Of a stretch of DNA of 13,671 nucleotides, positions 1 to 5,370 are shown one piece after another. Under the pieces are notes generated by a model, which worked only from the letters and a program-made list of their open reading frames with translations, did no database searches and had not been told where the DNA came from. The stretch is from Prevotellaceae bacterium. Lineage in GTDB: Bacteria; Bacteroidota; Bacteroidia; Bacteroidales; UBA932. Location of the stretch: positions 1 to 13,671 of the forward strand of contig JAITVR010000127.1 of the NCBI GenBank assembly GCA_031285695.1, written 5' to 3'. Both the position numbers and the translations under genes were made by a program. The first letter of the stretch is position 1. Each line of letters starts with the position of its first letter.

Positions 1-17
1 TTTACGAACTCATCATC

Positions 18-485
18 ATGCAAAACCAAATTTCTATTACCATTGATGCCGTGCAGGAGCAGGCCATTGTGGACAAGGTGAACGAGTTGAGCGCCGTGCT
101 ACCCGCCGGTTTGGTTACCTTGGGCGAAACGGAGCTGAGCGCGCTGCCCAAAATGGGCGACAAGTCGCTGGCCTTTGTCGAGAAGTGCCTCGATAGCGCC
201 ACCAAAAACCCCGGCGTGTGCCCTCCCTTTGTTGACCTTGAGGAGCTGCGCCGCGACCTGGCCGCCTACCACGCCCTCAACCGCCTGCACCGCGTGCTGG
301 GGCAGGTGGCGGCACCCGTGGCAAGCTCGGCCACGGTGGCCGGTAGCGATGCCTACACCGCTGCCCTGGCCATCTACAGCATGGCGCGCGAGGCCGCCCG
401 CCGCGGCGTAGCCGGCGCCAAGGATATTCACACCGACCTCTCGGCGCGCTTCCCCGGCCGGGGAAAAGCTGCCAAGGAGGCCTAA
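18..485 (+). CDS. Conserved hypothetical protein (155 aa)
   Basis: I recognise no named domain. The 155-residue product has no signal peptide or membrane segment and looks cytosolic and mostly helical. The motif LPKMGDKSLAFVEK at about residues 43-56, then a PPFVD stretch, a helical middle with AGSDAY, and a C-terminal GAK-IHTDLSARFPGRGK segment resemble a small hypothetical protein I associate with Bacteroidota; that resemblance is from memory and gives no function. The ATG at 18 is preceded by an AT-rich stretch without a Shine-Dalgarno motif, normal for the phylum. Codon use is GC-rich and consistent with a real gene, and a strong hairpin terminator follows 27 bases after the stop. The upstream neighbour is outside the window. 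The long minus-strand reading frame over the same DNA is a shadow. Confidence 0.8.
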   Translation: MQNQISITIDAVQEQAIVDKVNELSAVLPAGLVTLGETELSALPKMGDKSLAFVEKCLDSATKNPGVCPPFVDLEELRRDLAAYHALNRLHRVLGQVAAPVASSATVAGSDAYTAALAIYSMAREAARRGVAGAKDIHTDLSARFPGRGKAAKEA

Positions 486-512
486 ATTTCCTTGCTCGTG
501 CTCTTTTTTAGC

Positions 513-550
513 GGTGGCGCCCTCTCTTTTTGTGAGGGCGCCGCCATATT
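513..550 (+). terminator. Rho-independent-type terminator hairpin
   Basis: GGTGGCGCCCTC (513-524) pairs with GAGGGCGCCGCC (534-545) over 12 pairs with one G-U, around a 9-base T-rich loop, and is followed by ATATTTT. It lies just downstream of the hypothetical gene ending at 485 and should end its transcript. The T tract after the stem is short, so termination strength is uncertain. Confidence 0.7.
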
Positions 551-562
551 TTAGTAGCACCC

Positions 563-793
563 CCTCATAAAAACAGGGAACCACCTCATAAAATCAAGGA
601 CTGTCCTCACAAAAACAGGGAACCTCCTCACAAAATCAAGGATTGTCCTCATAAAAACAGGGAATATTCACAGTAAAGCTGAGGGCATTGCCCCAAAAAG
701 AGGTAAAGCTGTCATAAAAAGTGAGGACATTGCCGTAAAAAGAGGGAAGGTAGCCCAAAAAATAGAGGACATTGCTATAAAAACAGAGGAGCT
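563..793. repeat. Degenerate 21-bp tandem array, 11 units
   Basis: Eleven contiguous units of exactly 21 bases can be laid out from 563 without gaps. The best are the first five, of the type CCTCATAAAAACAGGGAA plus three bases; later units drift to TGCC-TAAAAAGAGG. Odd and even units differ consistently (AAAAACAGGG against AAAATCAAGG), giving a 42-bp higher-order period. Nearly every unit carries an A-tract of four to six at the same phase. On the minus strand the array reads as a 14-residue aromatic repeat (FYxNVLxF), but that frame is broken by stops in several units and begins at a TTG, so I do not call a protein. Confidence 0.85.
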
Positions 794-854
794 CCTCCGT
801 TCGGCTGAGGTCAGCCGGTTTATCCAAGCCGGCAAAGGCTGCAAAGAGTAGCCG
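794..854 (+). repeat. Direct repeat copy A, upstream of PIN module
   Basis: This 61-bp sequence begins CCTCCGTTCGGCTGAGG and ends GCAAAGAGTAGCCG. It recurs at 1575-1643 on the same strand, with one 8-base insertion in the second copy and a few substitutions. It begins exactly where the 21-bp array ends, and its last bases form the left foot of the terminator at 850-895. The two copies bracket the antitoxin/PIN gene pair. Confidence 0.85.
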
Positions 855-895
855 GGGTTGTAGCTGACTACGTTAAGCTACACTTCGGCTTTTTT
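850..895 (+). terminator. Terminator hairpin upstream of the antitoxin promoter
   Basis: AGCCG (850-854) pairs with CGGCT (886-890), and GTAGCT (860-865) pairs with AGCTAC (876-881). The bases between them can pair as two G-U, one G-C and one A-U with a single bulge, giving a stem of about 15 pairs around a 10-base loop. A run of T (891-895) follows directly, so this is terminator-like. It would shield the PIN module from upstream transcription. Confidence 0.6.
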
Positions 896-910
896 ATTGA
901 AAATATGTTG

Positions 911-918
911 TATATTTG
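911..918 (+). promoter_or_regulatory. Bacteroidota -7 box TATATTTG
   Basis: TATATTTG matches the TAnnTTTG consensus of Bacteroidota sigma factor promoters and lies 22 bases before the antitoxin ATG at 941. The surrounding AAAATATGTTGTATATTTGC (900-919) recurs identically on the minus strand at 2263-2282, before the DUF4160 gene. No clear TTTG -33 box is seen. The box also argues against the in-frame ATG at 905, which would lie upstream of the transcript start. Confidence 0.6.
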
Positions 919-940
919 CCAAGCAAAAACTATAAACGCT

Positions 941-1153
941 ATGGAAACAATTAGCATCGAAGTAAGGAACCCAAAGGCGCGCAACCTGCTAAACGATTTG
1001 GTGGAGCTGGACTTGATTGCCATCAACCCGCGCCCATCGTTTGCCAAGCTGCTATCAAAGTTGCGTAGCAGCGAGCAGCAAGCACCCACCCTTGAAGAAA
1101 TAACGGCAGAGGTCGAAGCTGTTAGAGCCGCACGCTATGTCAAGCAAGCATAA
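941..1153 (+). CDS. Putative antitoxin of a PIN-toxin module (70 aa)
   Basis: This encodes a small 70-residue protein with an N-terminal strand-like segment (METISIEVRNPKARNLL), a central NPRPSFAKLLSKLR segment and a charged, helical C-terminus (LEEITAEVEAVRAARY). I assign antitoxin from position: its 3' end overlaps the PIN-domain gene by 17 bases, the usual antitoxin-first arrangement with translational coupling. The N-terminus could bind DNA and the C-terminal helix could wrap the toxin, but I cannot name a family. I start it at ATG 941 because the ATG at 905 sits upstream of the TATATTTG box and adds a stretch of unlikely residues. Autoregulation through the promoter at 911 is expected of such modules but not shown by the sequence. 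Confidence 0.7.
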   Translation: METISIEVRNPKARNLLNDLVELDLIAINPRPSFAKLLSKLRSSEQQAPTLEEITAEVEAVRAARYVKQA

Positions 1154-1556
1154 GGTAGTAGTAGATACTAACCTGTGGGTAAGTTTTTTGCTTACCAAGC
1201 GCTTCAACTTTATTGACGAGGTGCTGGATTCGGGAGTTGCCACGCTGGTGTTTAGCCAAGAGTTGTTAGCCGAGCTGTTAGATGTAGTAGCCCGCCCCAA
1301 GTTAAAGTCTTTTTTTGCTACGCGCGATTTGGATACCTTGCTTTACCTCATTGAGGACAAAGCCTTGTTTTATGAGGTAGGCACAGTCGTATCGGCCTGC
1401 CGCGATGAAAAGGACAACTTTCTACTGGCCTTGGCCCAAGAAAGTGGAGCAGACTACCTGCTCACGGGCGACAAAGACCTGTTGGTGCTGAAAAAGTTTG
1501 GGCTAACCAACATCATTACCCTTGCCACCTATAAGGATATTGTAGAGCTGCTATAG
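1137..1556 (+). CDS. PIN-domain toxin, putative endoribonuclease
   Basis: The 139-residue protein carries the acidic residues of the PIN nuclease fold: VVVDTNLWVS with Asp10, SQELLAELLDV with Glu42/Glu46, CRDEKDNFLL with Asp93, and DYLLTGDKDLL with Asp112. This spacing fits the PIN_3 / COG1569 type of putative toxin-antitoxin PIN proteins. Such proteins bind Mg2+ or Mn2+ and cut RNA; the target here is unknown. Its ATG overlaps the end of the antitoxin-like gene by 17 bases in another frame, so the two are probably co-translated. The length is normal for the family and all catalytic residues are present, so the toxin looks intact. A direct repeat starts 18 bases after its stop and a strong hairpin follows at 1660. 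Confidence 0.87.
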   Translation: MSSKHKVVVDTNLWVSFLLTKRFNFIDEVLDSGVATLVFSQELLAELLDVVARPKLKSFFATRDLDTLLYLIEDKALFYEVGTVVSACRDEKDNFLLALAQESGADYLLTGDKDLLVLKKFGLTNIITLATYKDIVELL

Positions 1557-1574
1557 GTAGCCCATTACCATTTA

Positions 1575-1643
1575 CCTCCGTTCGGCTGAGGCTCCTGCCT
1601 CAGCTGGTTTATCCAAGCAAGCAAAGGCTGCAAAGAGTAGCCG
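1575..1643 (+). repeat. Direct repeat copy B, downstream of PIN module
   Basis: This is the second copy of the repeat at 794-854, 69 bp long because of an 8-base insertion after CCTCCGTTCGGCTGAGG. With the insertion, GCTGAGG (1585-1591) faces CCTCAGC (1598-1604), making a 7-bp hairpin. The shared right part, GGTTTATCCAAG through GCAAAGGCTGCAAAGAGTAG, is almost identical in the two copies. Confidence 0.85.
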
Positions 1644-1659
1644 AGCCGAGGTAGGGGCA

Positions 1660-1701
1660 ACAATCAGTAAAGGCAGGGTAAAACCTGCCTTTACTGATTG
1701 T
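1660..1701. terminator. Perfect 18-bp hairpin between convergent genes
   Basis: ACAATCAGTAAAGGCAGG (1660-1677) is perfectly complementary to 1684-1701, with a 6-base loop GTAAAA. It lies between the plus-strand PIN gene (stop at 1556) and the minus-strand DUF2442 gene (stop at 1725), so it could end transcription from both sides. There is no long T tract on either side, so it might instead be a repeat element or an mRNA-stabilising hairpin. Confidence 0.55.
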
Positions 1702-1724
1702 CTCTAACCTCTAATCACTATTTA

Positions 1725-1961
1725 CTACACCTTCACGCTATCCAAGTACACGGTATCGGGGCAGAGGTCAGCCTCATTTGCCCACTGTATGGTGCCGTGC
1801 GCGGGGCGTACACCGTTGAACAGGTCAACATTGCGCAGCGATTTGAACATGTTGTAGTCCAAGTAGGGCTCCATGTCAAGCAGTCCTACCTCTCCGTTGG
1901 TAAAGGTAACGAGCAGGCGGTAGTTGTCCTGCGGCTTTACATCTTTTACTCTTGGGTTCAT
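1725..1961 (-). CDS. DUF2442 family protein (78 aa)
   Basis: The 78-residue protein matches the DUF2442 pattern: an N-terminal V-DVKPQDNYRLLVTFTNGEVGLLDMEPYL segment, the central Phe-Lys-Ser-Leu with -F-GVRP-HGTIQWANEADLCPDTVYLDS, and no signal peptide. DUF2442 proteins commonly follow a DUF4160 gene, as here, where only five bases separate the DUF4160 stop from this ATG. The pair has been considered toxin-antitoxin-like on grounds of size and linkage; which partner, if either, is toxic is not known to me. The SPIQW-like end is replaced by GTIQWANEADLCPD, the usual form. It is co-transcribed with the gene upstream at 1967-2236 and converges on the PIN module. Confidence 0.85.
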   Translation of the reverse strand: MNPRVKDVKPQDNYRLLVTFTNGEVGLLDMEPYLDYNMFKSLRNVDLFNGVRPAHGTIQWANEADLCPDTVYLDSVKV

Positions 1962-1966
1962 AGCGG

Positions 1967-2236
1967 TTAGCTTAAGGGTTTTATTCGTAGCGGAGTGTCG
2001 CCCTTCACGGCCAAGCCCCAGTTGGCCATTAGGTCTTCTTGGTTAATGATTATCCATGCCTTTACCAGCTGAATTTTTTTGTTGGGCAGCTTACCCTCCA
2101 GCAGCTCGCCCTCAGGGATAGAGAAAATAGCCTCGTCATTTTGATACTCTACGTGAATATGGGGTAGGTGGTGCCTCATGTTATCCCTTGCGTACATGTA
2201 AACCACCAGCCCGTAAAACATCGATAGTATTGGCAT
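1967..2236 (-). CDS. DUF4160 family protein (89 aa)
   Basis: The 89-residue protein shows the DUF4160 hallmarks: an initial MPxxxxFYGLVVYMY segment, the His-rich HHLPHIHVEYQNDEA stretch at about residues 22-36, FSIPEGELLEGKLPNKKIQLVKAWI, then a C-terminal NQEDLMANW. These are small cytosolic proteins of unknown activity found next to DUF2442 genes. This one is the first gene of the pair and is transcribed from a TATATTTG box at 2264-2271. The conserved histidines suggest a metal or nucleic-acid site, but that is inference. Intact and of normal length. Confidence 0.87.
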   Translation of the reverse strand: MPILSMFYGLVVYMYARDNMRHHLPHIHVEYQNDEAIFSIPEGELLEGKLPNKKIQLVKAWIIINQEDLMANWGLAVKGDTPLRIKPLS

Positions 2237-2263
2237 TGCCTTGTTGGAGTATTAGTTTCGCCG

Positions 2264-2271
2264 CAAATATA
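2264..2271 (-). promoter_or_regulatory. Minus-strand -7 box TATATTTG for the DUF4160 gene
   Basis: Read on the minus strand, 2271-2264 is TATATTTG, 27 bases before the DUF4160 ATG (2236). The 20 bases at 2263-2282 are the exact reverse complement of 900-919 before the antitoxin gene. No clear -33 box is seen. Confidence 0.6.
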
Positions 2272-2301
2272 CAACATATTTTGAGAATATGTACTGCAGC
2301 C

Positions 2302-2379
2302 CTATACATATTGCGTACCTATGGCACGCTGGAGCGGAGGCATCGGCATTTTCTACCAACATGCTGTGCCTAACGGCAC
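2302..2379. repeat. Two diverged copies of a GGCAC-ended motif
   Basis: CTATACATATTGCGTACCTATGGCAC begins at 2302 and a related CTACCAACATGCTGTGCCTAACGGCAC fills 2353-2379, 51 bases apart. The two share the CTA...CAT.TG.GT.CCTA..GGCAC skeleton. The motif resembles short dispersed intergenic repeats of Bacteroidota, but I cannot place it in a named family. No coding sequence overlaps it. Confidence 0.45.
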
Positions 2380-2404
2380 AAATGCCGCTCGGGACGTGCG
2401 CGGC

Positions 2405-2538
2405 TTCATTGCCGTTGGCTTTAGCCAACGGGTGGTAGTGTGGCAGAGTAGGGGGCTTTAGCCCAAAAGTCTTTTGGGCTAAAGCCCCTATATGGGGGAG
2501 CTGCTTGGTATCCGTTGGCTAAAGCCAACGGCAATGAA
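2405..2538. repeat. Nested palindromic REP-like element
   Basis: The outer arms are a perfect 27-bp inverted repeat (2405-2431 and 2512-2538), and each arm is itself near-palindromic around CCGTTGGCTTTAGCCAACGG. Inside sits a second hairpin: GGGGCTTTAGCCCAAAAG (2452-2469) against 2471-2488, leaving about 17 pairs and a 3-base loop. The GGCTTTAGCC core recurs in all hairpins. This is the architecture of REP/BIME elements, which in other bacteria are spread by RAYT (REP-associated tyrosine) transposases; no such gene is in the window. Confidence 0.8.
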
Positions 2539-2568
2539 AGCCCCCCGTTTGGCTGACCCGCCGCGCGC

Positions 2569-2774
2569 TGTCATGCTGAGCCTGGTCGAAGCATTGCAGC
2601 GTTGCAATGATGTGGTGCGTGGCTTGCGGGGTGGCTGTCCCCCGCCGGCGGGGGTGGTCGAAGACCGGGGGTGGAAGTTAAATGCGTGTGTGCTTCCACC
2701 CCCGCCTTTCAGGCACCCCCGCCAGCGGGGGACAGCCCGCGCACGTGGCACCCTTTTCGGCTTGTGCGCGGGCT
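2569..2774. repeat. GC-rich composite of inverted repeats
   Basis: It opens with TGTCATGCTGAGCCTGGTCG, related to the TGTCA-heads at 9976, 10589 and 10951. It then holds a hairpin at 2592-2609 (CATTGCA/TGCAATG), a 24-bp outer inverted repeat (2633-2656 with 2714-2737, one mismatch, CCCCCGCC core) enclosing a 12-bp hairpin (CGGGGGTGGAAG against CTTCCACCCCCG), and a last 11-bp inverted repeat, AGCCCGCGCAC (2734-2744) with 2764-2774. It lies just beyond the 3' end of pdxJ and could act as its transcript end, though no T tract is present. Open frames through it are by-products of the repeat. Confidence 0.7.
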
Positions 2775-2801
2775 ACTCGGTACCTGTCACTCGTTACCAT
2801 T

Positions 2802-3518
2802 TTATAACGCCAGCTCCCGTAGGTACAACTGCACGGTATTTTCTAGGCCGTAGTACAGCGCATCGCTAATGAGGGCGTGGCCTATGGAGGTTTCGAGCAG
2901 CTGCGGAATGTGCTGCGCAAAGTAGCGCAGGTTTTCGAGGCTAAGGTCGTGCCCGGCGTTGAGCCCCAAGCCCAGGCGGGTGGCCTCCTTGGCAGCCTCT
3001 ACAAAGGGCGCAACGGCCGCCTCTCTGTTTTTGGCGTAGCCGGCAGCGTAGGGCTCGGTGTACAGCTCAATGCGGTTGGCGCCCGTTTCGAGCGCGCCCT
3101 GCACCATGCGCACATCGGCAGCTACAAACACCGAGGCGCGAATGCCTGCCTTTTGCAGCGTTGCTACAATTTCGCTCAGCATCGCCTTATTTTTAAGGGT
3201 ATCCCAGCCGGCGTTGGAGGTTATGGCGTTGTCGGCATCGGGCACCAGCGTTACCTGCGCGGGCTGCACGCCCAGTACCAAATCCATAAACCTATCGTTG
3301 GGGTAGCCCTCAATGTTGAACTCGGTGCTGATAAGCGGCTTAATATCCAGCACATCTTGGTAGCGAATGTGCCGCTCGTCGGGGCGGGGGTGCACGGTAA
3401 TGCCCTGCGCGCCGAAGCGTTCGCAGTCCACCGCCACCTGCGCCACGTTGGGCGTGTTGCCGCCGCGCGCATTGCGAATGGTGGCTACCTTGTTAATGTT
3501 TACGCTAAGCTTGGTCAT
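2802..3518 (-). CDS. pdxJ: Pyridoxine 5'-phosphate synthase PdxJ
   Basis: PdxJ condenses 3-amino-2-oxopropyl phosphate with 1-deoxy-D-xylulose 5-phosphate to give pyridoxine 5'-phosphate, the last ring-forming step of the DXP-dependent vitamin B6 pathway, in the cytosol. The 238 residues match the family length. Visible signatures are [17 protein letters not shown] at the N-terminus, [12 protein letters not shown] with His43, EFNIEGYP with Glu70, the [18 protein letters not shown] segment, [15 protein letters not shown] with Glu151, and [13 protein letters not shown] with His190, then [13 protein letters not shown]. These include the catalytic Glu/His residues of the TIM barrel, so the enzyme should be active. 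It is divergent from nadK across 156 bases and is probably a single-gene transcript; repeat elements lie beyond its stop. Confidence 0.97.
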   Translation of the reverse strand: MTKLSVNINKVATIRNARGGNTPNVAQVAVDCERFGAQGITVHPRPDERHIRYQDVLDIKPLISTEFNIEGYPNDRFMDLVLGVQPAQVTLVPDADNAITSNAGWDTLKNKAMLSEIVATLQKAGIRASVFVAADVRMVQGALETGANRIELYTEPYAAGYAKNREAAVAPFVEAAKEATRLGLGLNAGHDLSLENLRYFAQHIPQLLETSIGHALISDALYYGLENTVQLYLRELAL

Positions 3519-3574
3519 TATAGTAGTTTGTAAAGTTTATAAAGCTACAAGTTTGTAAAGAAAAATAACGGCTA

Positions 3575-3582
3575 CAAAAGTA
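3575..3582 (-). promoter_or_regulatory. Candidate pdxJ -7 box TACTTTTG
   Basis: On the minus strand 3582-3575 reads TACTTTTG, fitting TAnnTTTG, 56 bases before the pdxJ ATG. No TTTG -33 box is evident at the usual distance, so the call is tentative. Confidence 0.4.
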
Positions 3583-3617
3583 GCACATTTAACGAGAAAG
3601 CGTGAATAAAAAATAGC

Positions 3618-3625
3618 TATATTTG
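3618..3625 (+). promoter_or_regulatory. Candidate nadK -7 box TATATTTG
   Basis: TATATTTG, the same octamer as at 911 and 2264, lies 49 bases before the nadK start codon. The -33 region is not convincing. Confidence 0.5.
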
Positions 3626-3674
3626 CGGGTGCTAAAACTTTACGAACTTTATAAACCTTCAACTTTATAAACTC

Positions 3675-4535
3675 TTGAAAATCGCCCTCTATAGCCGTAC
3701 CACTACGCCGCAGCACGAAAGCTGCGTGCTGCAGCTGGTGGAGCGTTTGCAGCGCCGAGCAGGCGTTGAAGTGCTGCTGCACGAGCCGTTTTACCGCAGC
3801 TTGTCGCAGCCGCTGCACGGCGTGGGGCTGTTTGCCGGCGCAAAATCACTGCCGCCGCACGTGGCCTGCCTCATGAGCATTGGCGGCGACGGCACATTTC
3901 TCGACGCCGCATCAATCGTGGCCGGTACCGATGTTCCCTTGGTGGGCGTAAGCGCGGGGCGCTTGGGTTTTTTGGCCAGCGTTACCATTGATAAATCCGA
4001 GGAGGCCATAAACGATATTTTAGCCGGAAAATTTACCGTTGAGCGCCGCAACTTTTTACGCGTAGAGGGCTGCCCCGACGGGCTGCACTACGCGCTCAAC
4101 GAGGTGTGCCTGCAAAAGCGCGGCGCCGCCATTGCCGAAATCAACGTACACGTAAACGGCGAATTTTTGAACAGCTACTGGGCCGATGGGCTGATTGTGG
4201 CAACGCCCACAGGCTCCACCGCGTACTCGCTCAGCGCCGGCGGGCCGCTCGTTGCGCCCAATGCCGAGTGCATGATAATTTCGCCCATTGCACCGCACAA
4301 CCTCAGCGTGCGCCCCATCGTTATTCCCGATACGGCCGAAGTTGTGTTAGAAATGATGACCCGCAGCGGCAGCGTCATTGTTGGCGTAGATAGCCGCTCG
4401 TATGAGCTGCCCGCAGGCGCAAAGCTAAAAGTTCAAAAAGCAACCACTCAAGTAGGCTTTGTAAAATTTTCCGACAGCAGCTTTTTTCAAACCCTGCGCA
4501 GCAAGCTCAAGTGGGGCTTAGATGCCAGAGGGTAA
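3675..4535 (+). CDS. nadK: NAD kinase
   Basis: NadK phosphorylates NAD+ to NADP+ with ATP and is the sole route to NADP in most bacteria; it is cytosolic. The 286 residues fit the family. Key motifs are SIGGDGTFLDAAS with GGDGT at 70-74, GVSAGRLGFLA at 91-101, ALNEVCLQKR with Asn-Glu at 142-143, and DGLIVATPTGSTAYSLSAGGP at 171-191. The start is decided by content: no ATG lies in frame before residue 67, within the nucleotide-binding core, while TTG at 3675 gives the normal MKIALYSRTT beginning, so a TTG start is chosen. It is divergent from pdxJ and precedes the envelope genes by 169 bases that hold a hairpin and a promoter. Confidence 0.96.
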   Translation: MKIALYSRTTTPQHESCVLQLVERLQRRAGVEVLLHEPFYRSLSQPLHGVGLFAGAKSLPPHVACLMSIGGDGTFLDAASIVAGTDVPLVGVSAGRLGFLASVTIDKSEEAINDILAGKFTVERRNFLRVEGCPDGLHYALNEVCLQKRGAAIAEINVHVNGEFLNSYWADGLIVATPTGSTAYSLSAGGPLVAPNAECMIISPIAPHNLSVRPIVIPDTAEVVLEMMTRSGSVIVGVDSRSYELPAGAKLKVQKATTQVGFVKFSDSSFFQTLRSKLKWGLDARG

Positions 4536-4540
4536 CAAAT

Positions 4541-4604
4541 TCAATGATTCAAAATTCAAGCATTTAAAAATTGAATGGTTGAATGCTGAATTTTCGAATC
4601 GCCT
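4541..4604. repeat. Imperfect AT-rich hairpin after nadK
   Basis: Repeated ATTCAA words on the left (CAATGATTCAAAATTCAAGC) face TTGAAT words on the right (GAATGGTTGAATGCTGAATT), giving a long imperfect inverted repeat between nadK and the PorG-like gene. Similar GAATT words occur at 8742-8780 and 11918-11971. It may serve as a terminator for nadK, but there is no clean T tract. Confidence 0.35.
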
Positions 4605-4671
4605 CCGATGCCTTTCCGTTATTATGTGTTAACTAACGCCTTGCTTTATGGGGCAGTAGCGGGATTATTGC

Positions 4672-4679
4672 TACATTTG
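4672..4679 (+). promoter_or_regulatory. Candidate -7 box TACATTTG before the envelope block
   Basis: TACATTTG fits TAnnTTTG and lies 25 bases before the PorG-like ATG at 4705. It could drive the PorG-like, uppS and bamA genes, which follow with gaps of 0 and 10 bases. A TTTG -33 box is not clear. Confidence 0.5.
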
Positions 4680-4704
4680 TGGTTACGCTCTGCGTAAAAA
4701 ACGA

Positions 4705-5370
4705 ATGAAAAAAGTAGCCCTCGTCATACTCCTCATGCTTGTTGCCTGCCTCGCACCTCGCGCTTATGCGCAGGAAAATGTGGCAGCAGGCGGTCTTGCC
4801 AGCGCTGTTTACTACATGGGCGATTTTAACCACGACCAGCCGCTGTACCAGCCCGGCATGTACGTGGGCGGCATGATTGGCTACAGCTTTTCGGACTACT
4901 ACAGCCTGCGCGTAACCATGGGCGGCGGGCAGCTGCGCGGCGACCCTGCTACCTACGATGGCAGGTTGATGTCAAGCAGCCCGGGGCAAAGGTCCGTTCC
5001 CTTTAAGCGCAGCTACTTTGACGCCGATGTGCGGCTCGAGGTTGGTTTTTTACCTTACGACCCTTTTGGAAATAACCCCAAGCAGTTTCGCTACACGCCC
5101 TACTTCTCGTTGGGCGCAGGCTTGGGCTACGCCGGCGGAGCTCCGTTTATGCAAACGCCCATCAGCTTTGGCTTCAAGTACCGCCTGTTTTACCGCGTAA
5201 GCATGGGGGTAGAGTGGGCTTTTCGCAAAACTTTTAACGACAACTTGGACGGTTGGGAAAACATTCGCACTACCGAAACAACTTTCCACAACAACGATTG
5301 GATTTCGTACGTAGGCGTTTACTTTACCTATCAGCTGGCGGACAGGCTACTTTGTCCTGCACTCAAGTAA
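4705..5370 (+). CDS. PorG-like outer-membrane beta-barrel protein (DUF6089)
   Basis: The 221-residue product starts with a signal peptide (MKKVALVILLMLVACLAPRAYA, cleavage near Ala-Gln at 22-23), followed by alternating aromatic and glycine-rich strands typical of a small 8-stranded barrel: GGLASAVYYMGDFNHDQP, GMYVGGMIGYSFSDYYSLRV, YFDADVRLEVGFL, YTPYFSLGAGLGYAGG, and ISYVGVYFTYQLAD at the end. The family is DUF6089, which includes PorG, a type IX secretion (T9SS) outer-membrane component. From memory, in Porphyromonas gingivalis porG also lies beside uppS, bamA and two ompH genes, as here, which supports orthology. The DUF6089 assignment rests on pattern and synteny; a T9SS role is inference, since no other T9SS gene is in the window. 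Its stop is directly joined to the uppS ATG. Confidence 0.82.
   Translation: MKKVALVILLMLVACLAPRAYAQENVAAGGLASAVYYMGDFNHDQPLYQPGMYVGGMIGYSFSDYYSLRVTMGGGQLRGDPATYDGRLMSSSPGQRSVPFKRSYFDADVRLEVGFLPYDPFGNNPKQFRYTPYFSLGAGLGYAGGAPFMQTPISFGFKYRLFYRVSMGVEWAFRKTFNDNLDGWENIRTTETTFHNNDWISYVGVYFTYQLADRLLCPALK

Larger units (their letters stand above)
3525..3673. repeat. Inverted 36-bp arms between pdxJ and nadK
   Basis: The 36 bases at 3525-3560 and the reverse complement of 3638-3673 agree in their outer 13 and inner 12 positions with two mismatches, and diverge in the centre. The shared words are AGTTTRTAAAGTT and AAGTTYGTAAAG. Both putative promoters lie between the arms, so each divergent transcript would carry one arm in its 5' untranslated region in the same sense. 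The window's first gene has TTTACGAACT just before its start, a related word. Confidence 0.6.

Noticed and set aside
99..584. 161-codon minus-strand ORF opposite the first gene
   Set aside because: It is an antisense shadow in GC-rich codons, runs through the terminator hairpin and has no recognisable features.
563..793. Possible CRISPR array
   Set aside because: The 21-bp units are contiguous with no unique spacers, and no cas gene is present.
636..827. Minus-strand ORF with a 14-residue aromatic repeat over the 21-bp array
   Set aside because: It starts at TTG without a signal, its repeat frame is broken by TGA stops in the better-preserved units, and it is explained by the DNA array.
905..940. 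Upstream ATG at 905 as antitoxin start
   Set aside because: It would overlap the -7 box, so the codon would not be in the transcript; ATG 941 gives a normal N-terminus.
794..1643. Integron cassette with attC sites
   Set aside because: The direct repeats lack the paired RYYYAAC/GTTRRRY core sites and imperfect palindrome of attC; a lone GTTAAGC at 872-878 is not enough. No integrase gene is seen.
2492..2869. Plus-strand ORFs across the palindromic stack and into pdxJ
   Set aside because: They follow GC-rich repeats, have no recognisable protein features and run antisense into the 3' end of pdxJ.
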